DNA of 21,456 nt, from assembly GCA_937124505.1 (NCBI GenBank), contig CAKZKV010000248.1:1-21456 (forward strand), given 5' to 3'. Positions within the stretch are counted from its first letter, which is position 1. Each line of letters opens with the position of its first letter. Shown one piece after another: positions 14,285-21,456 of this stretch. The position numbers were made by a program, and so were the translations under genes. Below the pieces are notes generated by a model. That model saw only the letters and a list, made by a program, of their open reading frames with translations, was not told the DNA's origin and made no database searches. This DNA is from an uncultured Alphaproteobacteria bacterium (GTDB lineage: Bacteria > Pseudomonadota > Alphaproteobacteria > Micavibrionales > Micavibrionaceae).

Positions 14285-16782
14285 TACTTTTTAGCCGCTG
14301 CCTTTTTCTTCTTCGGAGCCGCTTTCTTCTTGCGTGGCGGGGCGTTCTTTTTCTTTTTTGCCGCTTCGGCGATGACAACAACAGCACGGTTCAGGCCGAT
14401 TTCCAAAGGGTCGTCCTGCTTGATGGAGGTAAATTTATCGTCATGCTTCAGGTAGGGGCCGAAACGCCCGATCCCGGCCTGTATCATCTTGCCCGTTTCC
14501 GGGTGAAGGCCGACATCTCTTGGGAATGCCAGAAGTTTCAAGGCTTTTTCCAAGGTAAATTCTTCCGGGTTTGTGCCTTTCGGAAGTCCCTGACGCTTTG
14601 GCTTTGGCTTGGCCGGTTTTTTCGGTTTGGTCGGGGCTCGTTTTCCGGCGGCCTTGGCTTCTTTTTTCTTTTCTTCCCAGACTTTTAATTTTTCGTCGTA
14701 TTCCTTTTGCTCTTCGACATTTTCCGGCGGCGGGTCGATCTGTACGTAGGGGCCGTACGGGCCAAGGCGAAGGGAGACGCTTCGTCCTGTTTCCGGATCA
14801 TCCCCCAGAATTTTTGGCTCATTTGCCAAAGATGCCGCCGCCCTGTTCTCTTCGGCGGCTTCCTCGTCCTGCACAACCAGGGGACGCGTATATTTACAAT
14901 CCGGGTAATTCGAACAGCCGATAAACGCGCCGAATTTACCGAGTTTCAGGCTGAGGCGACCCGTGCCGCAAGACGCACATTTGCGGTCTTCTTCATTGGG
15001 AAAGAAGTGCGGCCCAAGCTCTTCGTCAAGGTGGTCCAGCACCTCTGTAATGGTCAAATCTTTGGTATCTGCAACGGCGGCGGAGAAATCCCGCCAGAAT
15101 AGTCTCAAAACTTCTTTCCAGACAACATGACCGGCGGCAATGGCGTCCAGCTCTTCTTCCAGATTGGCAGTAAAGTCATAGTCAACATAGCGCCCGAAAT
15201 ATTTTTTCAGAAACGCCGTAACGACTCGCCCGCGGTCTTCAGGTATAAAGCGCCTTTTATCCAGCGTGACGTAATTTCTGTCCTGCAAGACCTGTAGAAT
15301 GGAGGCGTACGTGGAGGGGCGGCCAATGCCGAGCTCTTCCAGCTTTTTGACCAGAGACGCTTCGCTGTAACGCGGTGGCGGCTGCGTGAAGTGCTGTTCT
15401 TCCAGAATATCGATCAGCTTGGCAATGTCCTGTTCTTTGAGTGGTGGCAGGCGGCGATCCTGATCATCGCTGCTCTCCTCATCCGTACTTTCTTCGTACA
15501 CTTTCAGGAATCCGTCAAAAGCAACCGTACTGCCGGTTGCCCGTAAAACCACATCATCCGTCCCGTCTGAAATATCCGCCGTAACTTTGTCCATAATGGC
15601 CTGTTCCATCTGGGAGGCCATCGTGCGCAGCCAGATCAGACGGTAAAGTTTGGCCATGTCCTCATCCACGACCTTGGCAACCTCCGCAGGCGTACGGGAG
15701 AGGTCAGTCGGACGGATGGCTTCGTGTGCTTCCTGTGCGTTTTTCGCTTTGGATTTAAAAAGCCGCGGGGAGTCAGGGACGTATTCCTTACCGTACGTCT
15801 GGTTAATCAATGTACGTGCCTGTTGAACGGCTTCTTCGGAAAGGGTTGTGCCGTCCGTTCTCATATAGGTAATCAGGCCAGTCTGTTCGCCTTTGATGGA
15901 AACCCCTTCATAGAGTTTCTGGGCGCAGCGCATGGTTTTTTGTGCGCCAAAGTACAACTTTCTGGCGGCCTCCTGCTGCAAGGTAGAGGTAATAAACGGC
16001 GGAGACGGGTTCCGGCGAACCTGTTTTTTCTCAACACTCTGTATTTTCAGGGCTTTCTGACGGATGCGTTCGGCGGCGGCCTTGGCCTGTTGCTCGTTCT
16101 GAATGTCCAGCTTGTCCAGTTTGTTGCCGGAAAGGTGTGTGAGCCGTGCCTCATAGGGCGCGCCTTCGGGTGTATGCAGTGTGGCGTGAATTGACCAGTA
16201 TTCATCCGCCCTGAACGCTTCAATTTCGGATTCACGTTCACAAATCAGGCGCAGGGCGACCGACTGGACGCGTCCGGCGGATTTTGAACCGGGAAGCTTG
16301 CGCCATAAAACCGGGGATAGCGTAAAACCGACGAGGTAATCAAGAGCGCGGCGCGCCAGATAGGCCTCAATAAGAGGGGTGTCCAGTGTCCGCGCCTGAT
16401 TAAAGGCGGCCCTGACCGCTGTTTTGGTGATTTCATTGAAGGTCACGCGCTTGATAGTTTTGTCTTTTAGAAGATTTTTTTCTCTCAAATATTCCTGTAC
16501 ATGCCAGGAAATGGCTTCTCCTTCGCGGTCCGGGTCAGTTGCCAGCCAGATCGTATTCGCACTTTTGACGGCTTTCTGGATTTCTGAAACGGGTTTGTAG
16601 GCGCGGTCTCCCAGCTGCCAGCTCATGGCAAAGTCTTCCTCCGGCAAAACGGAGCCGTCTTTGGGGGGCAGGTCGCGAATATGGCCGAAGCTAGCCAGAA
16701 CTTTATAGTCTGCGCCCATATATTTTTCGATTGTTTTGGCCTTTGCAGGCGATTCGACGATAACGAGATTTGATTGAGCCAT
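14284..16782 (-). CDS. topA: DNA topoisomerase I
   Basis: This type IA topoisomerase relaxes negative supercoils. At 832 aa it is full length. The Toprim domain has VIVESPAKAKTIEKYMG (from residue 6) and the acidic DPDREGEAISWH. The catalytic tyrosine is Tyr306 in GLITYMRTDGT. SAGRVQSVALRLI and GRPSTYASI are typical of the cleavage/strand-passage domains. One zinc ribbon has Cys602, Cys605, Cys623 and Cys629. Two LGPYGPYVQ / IGRFGPYLK modules follow, and the protein ends in a long Lys/Ala/Pro tail (about 806-832) likely to bind DNA or nucleoid. No strong Shine-Dalgarno is visible. It lies 62 bases after dprA and is coupled to birA downstream. Confidence 0.97.
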   Translation of the reverse strand: MAQSNLVIVESPAKAKTIEKYMGADYKVLASFGHIRDLPPKDGSVLPEEDFAMSWQLGDRAYKPVSEIQKAVKSANTIWLATDPDREGEAISWHVQEYLREKNLLKDKTIKRVTFNEITKTAVRAAFNQARTLDTPLIEAYLARRALDYLVGFTLSPVLWRKLPGSKSAGRVQSVALRLICERESEIEAFRADEYWSIHATLHTPEGAPYEARLTHLSGNKLDKLDIQNEQQAKAAAERIRQKALKIQSVEKKQVRRNPSPPFITSTLQQEAARKLYFGAQKTMRCAQKLYEGVSIKGEQTGLITYMRTDGTTLSEEAVQQARTLINQTYGKEYVPDSPRLFKSKAKNAQEAHEAIRPTDLSRTPAEVAKVVDEDMAKLYRLIWLRTMASQMEQAIMDKVTADISDGTDDVVLRATGSTVAFDGFLKVYEESTDEESSDDQDRRLPPLKEQDIAKLIDILEEQHFTQPPPRYSEASLVKKLEELGIGRPSTYASILQVLQDRNYVTLDKRRFIPEDRGRVVTAFLKKYFGRYVDYDFTANLEEELDAIAAGHVVWKEVLRLFWRDFSAAVADTKDLTITEVLDHLDEELGPHFFPNEEDRKCASCGTGRLSLKLGKFGAFIGCSNYPDCKYTRPLVVQDEEAAEENRAAASLANEPKILGDDPETGRSVSLRLGPYGPYVQIDPPPENVEEQKEYDEKLKVWEEKKKEAKAAGKRAPTKPKKPAKPKPKRQGLPKGTNPEEFTLEKALKLLAFPRDVGLHPETGKMIQAGIGRFGPYLKHDDKFTSIKQDDPLEIGLNRAVVVIAEAAKKKKNAPPRKKKAAPKKKKAAAKK

Positions 16783-16844
16783 GGTATTTTTCGTTTTTCT
16801 TTCCTATCGCAAGTGCCTGTTTTTAAAGCCGCTGTCAAGGTTTA

Positions 16845-17990
16845 TCATGAAGAACAGATTTTTCCACCGGCTTGCCGTTGCACCAATCCTGTGATTTCCA
16901 GCTCCAGTAATGCACTGGAAAAAGCGGCGGGGGACAGGCCCGTATCGCGCAGCAATTCGTCCTGCTGCACAGGGGTATGGGCGAGTTTGGAAAGAATCAG
17001 ATCACGGGCGTTTTGGACAATCGCTTCGTCTTCTTCATAGGCGGGAATGTAATTTGCAGGCTGAATATCATGGAAGGATTTCGGAGCGGAGCGGGTAAAA
17101 GTATTAATCACATTCAGGACGTCTTCGGCCTGCTGTACCAGAACCGCGCCGTCTGCAATCAGTTTATTGGGGCCCTGCGCCCGCGGATCAGCCGGGAATC
17201 CCGGTACGGCAAACACGTCCCGCCCCTGCTCTGCGGCAAGCCGTGCAGTGATCAGGGAACCGGAGCGGAAAGAAGCCTCGACCACAATCACCCCGGCGGA
17301 CAGGCCGGAAATAATCCGGTTGCGTCTGGGAAAGCTCTGGGCAAACGGGACTTGAGAAAACGGGGATTCGGCCACAACGCAGCCTGTCTCACAAATACTT
17401 TGATAAAGTGCGGTATTTTCTTCCGGGTAAATTACGTCAATGCCCCCGGCAATGACGGCGACTGTCCCGGTTTGCAGGGAGCCCTTATGGGCGGCGGTGT
17501 CAATGCCTCTGGCCAGCCCCGAAACAACGACCTGTCCGGCTTTGCCCAGATCGGTTGACAGAGTTTCCGTGAATTTGCGTCCATTCAGAGAGGCATTGCG
17601 GGAGCCGACGATTCCAATTGACGGTTGATGGAGTAATGAAACTTGTCCTTTTACAGTGATCACAGGCGGTGCGTCATCAATGGCGGAGAGTGCGAGTGGA
17701 TAGTCATCTTCGCGGGCGCAGATGATCCGTGCGCCGTATTTCTCAGCCAGTGCTCTTTCTTTTTCCGCATCCGCTGCGGAACAGGGCGTTTGATTTTTGG
17801 CACGTCCCGCACGTTTTGAGAGTTCGGGCAGGGCGTCCAGCGCTTTTTCTGCTGTTCCGAATCGTTCCAATAGCTTGTAAAAGGTGACAGGCCCGATATT
17901 CGGCGTGCGGATCAGGCGCAGCCAGCAAAGCTTTTCCCTGTCGCTGAGCGGCATATCGGAGATATTTTGTGCGGCAAAGAGATCGCTCAT
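16845..17990 (-). CDS. dprA: DNA processing protein DprA
   Basis: DprA binds single-stranded DNA and loads RecA during natural transformation; it is also present in many non-competent bacteria. At 381 aa it has the full alphaproteobacterial architecture. A short N-terminal SAM/HhH-like part contains RTPNIGPVTFYKLLERFG. The Rossmann core (about 60-300) has GIVGSRNASLNGRKF, VVSGLARGIDTAAHKG, IDVIYPEEN, FPRRNRIISGLS, SGSLITARLAAEQGRDVFAVPG and QGPNKLIADGA. A C-terminal winged-helix domain (about 315-381) follows. Its ATG overlaps the plsY stop by four bases. topA follows after 62 bases, a common plsY-dprA-topA order in this class. Confidence 0.96.
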   Translation of the reverse strand: MSDLFAAQNISDMPLSDREKLCWLRLIRTPNIGPVTFYKLLERFGTAEKALDALPELSKRAGRAKNQTPCSAADAEKERALAEKYGARIICAREDDYPLALSAIDDAPPVITVKGQVSLLHQPSIGIVGSRNASLNGRKFTETLSTDLGKAGQVVVSGLARGIDTAAHKGSLQTGTVAVIAGGIDVIYPEENTALYQSICETGCVVAESPFSQVPFAQSFPRRNRIISGLSAGVIVVEASFRSGSLITARLAAEQGRDVFAVPGFPADPRAQGPNKLIADGAVLVQQAEDVLNVINTFTRSAPKSFHDIQPANYIPAYEEDEAIVQNARDLILSKLAHTPVQQDELLRDTGLSPAAFSSALLELEITGLVQRQAGGKICSS

Positions 17991-18670
17991 TTTTTCTGTC
18001 CTATCTTCGGTTCTTCACCTTTTAAAAGCCGGCGGATGTTGGCGGCGTGTTTGATCCAGACCAGTATAGTGATCAACAGGCATAAAATGGAGGCTTCAAA
18101 GGAATAAAAATAAAAGGCTGTCAAAGGGGTTGTTAAGACGGCGATCAAAGCGGACAGAGATGAAATCCGGCTGATGATGGCGCTCAGCAGCCATGAGGCG
18201 CAGGCGATCAGGCCGGTATAGGGAACGGCAATGAGCAGGGTTCCGAGCGTTGTCGCAACGCCCTTCCCGCCCTTAAACTTGAGCCAGACAGGATGGCAAT
18301 GGCCGATAATAGCGGCAAGGCCCGCTGCAAAGCTGAGCATTTGAATTTCGGATGGCATGTAGCACGTACAGGGCGCATCAGGGTCGCAAGCCCCCATAAC
18401 GGAGCAATCATACAGATGAAAGTATAAGTATGCTGCGAAAAAAGCAGCCGCGCCTTTCGCACCGTCCAGTATCAGGGTCAAAAGGGCCAGTTTTTTATTT
18501 CCCGTCCGCAGGACGTTGGTCGCGCCGATATTGCCGGAACCGATGCTGCGGATATCTCCCATCCCGGCCATTTTTGTGAGCAGCAAGCCAAAGGGGATAG
18601 AGCCGATCAGGTATCCGATCATAAAAGTACTGATATAAGTAATCCAGACTGTTTCCATGCCATATGTCAT
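17987..18670 (-). CDS. plsY: Acyl-phosphate:glycerol-3-phosphate acyltransferase
   Basis: PlsY is an inner-membrane enzyme that uses acyl-phosphate to acylate glycerol 3-phosphate, the first step of phospholipid synthesis. The 227-aa protein has the expected membrane segments. The three conserved motifs are present: GSIPFGLLL near 23-31; SIGSGNIGATNVLRTG (42-57); and GHCHPVWLKFKGGKGVATTLG. The loop after about residue 88 carries an unusual run with four cysteines (89, 95, 101, 103) and several acidic residues, which I do not recall from standard PlsY. The ATG at 18670 has a GAAAG-type site upstream; the second Met at residue 5 is an alternative start. It is the first gene of the minus-strand series. 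Confidence 0.94.
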   Translation of the reverse strand: MTYGMETVWITYISTFMIGYLIGSIPFGLLLTKMAGMGDIRSIGSGNIGATNVLRTGNKKLALLTLILDGAKGAAAFFAAYLYFHLYDCSVMGACDPDAPCTCYMPSEIQMLSFAAGLAAIIGHCHPVWLKFKGGKGVATTLGTLLIAVPYTGLIACASWLLSAIISRISSLSALIAVLTTPLTAFYFYSFEASILCLLITILVWIKHAANIRRLLKGEEPKIGQKK

Positions 18671-18758
18671 AGCATGGCTTTCAGGATTTTAGAAATCCGA
18701 TCTCTCAAATTTGAACAAAATTACGGCAAAAGACACGCTAATTTCGAAACGATATTGT

Positions 18759-18787
18759 TTGTCATAATCGTAATTCAGCGATACAAT
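18759..18787 (+). promoter_or_regulatory. Near-consensus sigma70 promoter for the gene at 18833
   Basis: TTGTCA (18759-18764, 5 of 6) is followed by a 17-base spacer and TACAAT (18782-18787, 5 of 6). Transcription would start near 18794, with a leader of about 39 bases and GGGG (18823-18826) six bases before the ATG. Confidence 0.65.
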
Positions 18788-18832
18788 GGTATTAAGTAAG
18801 AAAACATTCAAATCGCGATTGCGGGGTATGCG

Positions 18833-19198
18833 ATGAGAAAAATGAATATTAAAACAATCGGCACGGCCTTTGTTCTTTTTTTGGGTGTATTGGCCTTAAG
18901 TGTGAGTTCTGCTTCCTATGGTCATGTCTCGACGCCGGGAAAGATGATGCAGGAAGCCAGCCTCATGAAATCTCATAAAGTTTGCAGCAGCTATTTGCAG
19001 CCGGCCATCTATTCTGTTCCTGAAGCGACGGAGAATGTTTCCATGGATACGAGAAGCAAGTCACAGGCGATGGCTGTCGGAATTTTATTTGGCGCACGCC
19101 ATGCATTTGGCTCTAATAAAGGATTGGGTGATAGTGCCAAAGTCCAGGCCATAAAAAATTACAGAAATTGCCGGAAGGAGCGTGCCATACAAAGTTAA
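18833..19198 (+). CDS. Small exported protein, 121 aa, unrecognised
   Basis: I do not recognise the family. A clear signal peptide is seen: a basic start (MRKMNIK), a hydrophobic core at about 9-24 (TAFVLFLGVLALSV) and a cleavage region around SSASYG (25-30). The mature protein would be about 92-95 residues, with two cysteines (Cys51, Cys113) that could form one disulfide in the periplasm, and a basic C-terminus. No lipobox is present. It has its own good promoter and a strong terminator 70 bases after the stop, so it is probably a single-gene unit. Confidence 0.78.
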   Translation: MRKMNIKTIGTAFVLFLGVLALSVSSASYGHVSTPGKMMQEASLMKSHKVCSSYLQPAIYSVPEATENVSMDTRSKSQAMAVGILFGARHAFGSNKGLGDSAKVQAIKNYRNCRKERAIQS

Positions 19199-19268
19199 AG
19201 TCCAAGCGTAACAAGTCTGGGGTCTTCATTACGACTGACCTCTTCCATATGTCCCTTGTCGTCCAATG

Positions 19269-19307
19269 GCCCCTGTGAGATCAACTGATTTCACAGGGGC
19301 ATTTTTT
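19269..19307 (+). terminator. Strong intrinsic terminator
   Basis: A 10-bp perfect GC-rich stem (19269-19278 with 19291-19300) extends inward by four more pairs, one of them G-U, to a four-base AACT loop. It is followed by ATTTTTT. It serves the plus-strand gene ending at 19198. On the minus strand no T-run follows the stem, so it would not terminate the neighbouring minus-strand gene in the same way; that gene's stop lies just beyond it. Confidence 0.93.
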
Positions 19308-20868
19308 ATCCTGTCAGAGAAGTGAATATCTCACGCAGCATAACGAAACTCTGTGGTGCGCTCACAGGATCGGATTTGGATGCCAGGTCTGAAAGATAGA
19401 GAAAAAGTAACAGCACAAACCCCGGCCCAAGGAATCCGCGCCATCCCAGACTGGGAAGCCTGAGTACTTTCTTGGCCCTGTGGCCCAGAGCATAAATCAT
19501 AGCCTGCCGCGACAGGATTTGCGCTCCAAAATAAGGCAAAAATGCCGATATCAATAAAATGACAGCATCAAATATAAAGCGTAATTTCTGATGGGTTCCT
19601 GCTCCTCCGCTGCCCGTTCCAAAAATATAAAGTAAAATCAGAAGGGCCGCGGGAATCAGGCCAATAAAGAGGCCGATCATTTGCGGCTTTGTAATCAGCC
19701 TGTTCAGGCCTGTGCGGGTTGCGCGCACCAAATTATTAATAAATAAGGGTTCCAACGCCACACTATATTTATGCCGCAGTCTTTTTTCTGTTCTGGCCGC
19801 CCCCTGCCCTGCAACCCCCATGACAGTTTCATTTGTAAGTCTTGTCTGGTATGCGGCGGTGCGTATTTTTCCGGCAATGCTTCCCTGTCCTTCTGCGGCT
19901 TCTTTCAGAAGGCTATAAGGCTTCAGCATATAGCGCTCCAGAAACGGCGGCACATCCAGCAAGGCAACGTTATATCCAAACACAAGCGCCGGGATTTGTT
20001 CGTCCCCTATGCGAAAAACCGCATCTCCCAAGGGCAGTTTTACATCGTATGTGAGCGTCAGGATACTATCTGCAGAGTCTTTTTCACTGGCCTTGATGTC
20101 GTCTGAAATTGTGATGGCAGCATGTTCTTTTGTGATCAGTTTTTCCCGCAGGCGCTCCAGAATGCGGATAACAACTTCTGGAATATTGTCCCTCTCATAG
20201 GAGAAATTAGAATCGGCATATAATTTAATCTGCGTCAGGTGGTTTACAACTCCGAAGGCCTGACAGTTATGACACTTTGTCTTGCCCTTGGTTTGACACT
20301 TCCGGCACTGGACTTCTCCCCGGCCCTTACAGAGATTACAAGAGGAATTGCCGGCATTTCCCCGGCAGTTCTGGCAGGGAACGTAGCCGCGTCCGCCACA
20401 ATCAACGCAATTCACATACTTTTGTCCACGGCATTCATTGCACGGCTCTTCACGAAGATACATTAACGGCTCCAGCGGCATGGCCGTCCGCTCTTGGTGC
20501 CAGAAAAACCCTTTATCAGCCCGCTTCAAGACCTCTGCCCGCAAGGCTTCCAGGGGTGTTGCCTGTGCCAGGGCACTGGCTGTATCCTTGCCGCTGAGCG
20601 TGTCCAGCTCTGTTTTCCCTCTGACTTTTTTTATGCCGGGCGGTGTTGTGTTGATAATTTTCTCGGCCCGTTGAATGTGTGGCGTAAAGCGATTATGTGC
20701 CTGAAATTCAAGGATGATTTCTTCATAAGAGAGAAGTTCGACATCTGCAAGAGGGTGTAGCAGGTTCCCCTGAACAACGTCACGTATTTTTTGCAGGGCG
20801 ATTTCAGAGCGATCCACAAAATCACGCAGCGTTATGTCCTGTTCCTGAGGCTCTTCTTTTTCGCTCAT
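19306..20868 (-). CDS. Membrane protein with six CxxC repeats of DnaJ zinc-finger type
   Basis: The 520-aa protein has no J domain. An N-terminal mostly helical, charged region covers about 1-140. It is followed by a 60-residue cysteine-rich domain from Cys143 to Cys202 with six CxxC pairs (143/146, 154/157, 165/168, 177/180, 188/191, 199/202), several in the CxxCxGxG form of DnaJ. An alpha/beta region spans about 205-330. The C-terminus has three hydrophobic segments, about 397-419, 432-452 and 480-498. It is probably an inner-membrane protein with its zinc-binding part in the cytoplasm. DnaJ has four such repeats, so six is more than the standard domain. No Shine-Dalgarno is visible before the ATG. 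Function is unknown; zinc or redox binding is inference from the motif. Confidence 0.85.
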   Translation of the reverse strand: MSEKEEPQEQDITLRDFVDRSEIALQKIRDVVQGNLLHPLADVELLSYEEIILEFQAHNRFTPHIQRAEKIINTTPPGIKKVRGKTELDTLSGKDTASALAQATPLEALRAEVLKRADKGFFWHQERTAMPLEPLMYLREEPCNECRGQKYVNCVDCGGRGYVPCQNCRGNAGNSSCNLCKGRGEVQCRKCQTKGKTKCHNCQAFGVVNHLTQIKLYADSNFSYERDNIPEVVIRILERLREKLITKEHAAITISDDIKASEKDSADSILTLTYDVKLPLGDAVFRIGDEQIPALVFGYNVALLDVPPFLERYMLKPYSLLKEAAEGQGSIAGKIRTAAYQTRLTNETVMGVAGQGAARTEKRLRHKYSVALEPLFINNLVRATRTGLNRLITKPQMIGLFIGLIPAALLILLYIFGTGSGGAGTHQKLRFIFDAVILLISAFLPYFGAQILSRQAMIYALGHRAKKVLRLPSLGWRGFLGPGFVLLLFLYLSDLASKSDPVSAPQSFVMLREIFTSLTG

Positions 20869-20949
20869 TTTTTAAAGTTTAAAACAATTTCACATGGACA
20901 GAAAGTTTTTGTTTGCTATGACTCATAGTATTAATAAAGGACACATCAC

Positions 20950-21237
20950 ATGAAATTTACCATTAATATCGAAGCAACACCTGAGGAAGCGCGCCAGTTT
21001 GTCGGCCTGCCGGATGTCAAACCTATGCAGGACCGCTTTATGAAAGAAGTGGAAGACCGGATGGCAGAATCAATCCGTGACCTTGACCCGGAAACCTTCA
21101 CAACGACCTGGATGCCGATGATGATCCAGAGCTGGAGCGAGATGCAAAAGACATTCTGGGGACAAATGGGAATGAACATGCCGATGGATCTGACGGGCAC
21201 ATCTTCCCCGGATGCAAAAAGCAGTAAAAAAGCCTAG
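20950..21237 (+). CDS. Small protein of DUF6489 type
   Basis: This short acidic protein of 95 aa contains TPEEARQFVGLPDVKP (10-25), helix-like EVEDRMAESIRDLDPETF, and WSEMQKTFWGQMG. From memory this pattern matches DUF6489 proteins of alphaproteobacteria, of unknown function. Met-rich helices and a Ser/Lys-rich tail suggest a small soluble, possibly oligomeric protein. A good AAAGGA (20936-20941) precedes the ATG by 8 bases. Its stop codon overlaps that of the convergent hemJ in a CTAG palindrome. Confidence 0.82.
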   Translation: MKFTINIEATPEEARQFVGLPDVKPMQDRFMKEVEDRMAESIRDLDPETFTTTWMPMMIQSWSEMQKTFWGQMGMNMPMDLTGTSSPDAKSSKKA

Positions 21238-21456
21238 AAAGGCTTTGTCACCGCCATAAAGACAATAATAATCATCAAAACGGTGGGTACTTCATTCCAG
21301 ATTCTATAGAACTTTGCAGGGCGCTGATTCTGATCGGTAGCAAAGGCGTTGCGCCACTTTGCATACAACATATGGACAATACTCAGTAAAATGGCGCAGG
21401 TCAGCTTGGCATGCATCCAGCCTTCCTGGAACAGAGCTGGCTGCGCATAAAACATC
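21234..21456 (-). CDS. hemJ: Protoporphyrinogen IX oxidase HemJ, C-terminal part (5' end outside window)
   Basis: HemJ is a small heme-binding membrane protein that oxidises protoporphyrinogen IX to protoporphyrin IX, the step before ferrochelatase. About 73 C-terminal residues are visible. They contain the family segment GWMHAKL followed by a membrane helix, then the polar RPAKFYRIWNEVPT stretch with the typical FxRxxNEVPT pattern, and a final membrane helix ending VTKPF. The Met at 21455 is internal; the start lies beyond the right edge. Confidence 0.93.
   Translation of the reverse strand, partial: MFYAQPALFQEGWMHAKLTCAILLSIVHMLYAKWRNAFATDQNQRPAKFYRIWNEVPTVLMIIIVFMAVTKPF

Noticed and set aside
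16833..16838. Perfect TTGACA on the minus strand between dprA and topA
   Set aside because: No acceptable -10 lies 16-18 bases downstream, so a topA promoter is not supported by sequence alone.
16977..17558. Long open frame on the plus strand (193 codons)
   Set aside because: It is antisense to the conserved Rossmann core of dprA, with no ribosome-binding site or family motif.

Overview
The window reads as a chromosomal housekeeping region of an alphaproteobacterium. Supporting signs are the trpA-accD-folC run, a ChvG/ChvI-type two-component pair, the mnmE / mnmG-rsmG-parA-parB block carrying parS sites, a plsY-dprA-topA series, and heme genes (hemH, hemJ) at the two ends. Base composition by eye is intermediate in G+C, with AT-rich intergenic regions. 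The genus cannot be fixed from sequence alone. No rRNA, tRNA, CRISPR array, transposase or phage gene was seen.

Left part (1-3376, plus strand): the 3' end of ferrochelatase (hemH), then trpA, accD and folC. accD and folC abut. Next come two unrecognised genes facing each other (3557-4246 plus, 4255-4737 minus), each with a good promoter. The chvI-chvG pair follows (4865-7169, plus).

Middle and right part (7221-18670, almost all minus strand). In transcription order: plsY, dprA, topA, birA; then mnmE with its own promoter; then mnmG, rsmG, parA, parB. Several junctions overlap by 1 or 4 bases (plsY/dprA, topA/birA, mnmG/rsmG, parA/parB), as in translationally coupled operons. The only break is an unrecognised plus-strand gene at 11602-12189 between mnmE and mnmG, whose 3' end is antisense to the end of mnmE.

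Three parS sites lie inside rsmG, mnmG and mnmE (two perfect, one with a single change). A consensus DnaA box overlaps the -10 of the mnmE promoter. Together with parA-parB this marks the block as the chromosome-segregation centromere, probably close to the replication origin.

Right end (18833-21456): a small secreted protein gene with a near-consensus promoter and a strong terminator, a membrane protein with six CxxC repeats of DnaJ zinc-finger type (minus), a short DUF6489-like gene (plus), and the 3' part of hemJ (minus), cut by the window edge.

The least explained items are the orphan genes at 3557-4737, the 11602-12189 gene with a G7 run at its start, the CxxC-repeat membrane protein, and a 57-bp palindrome that supplies the stop codons of both chvG and parB.
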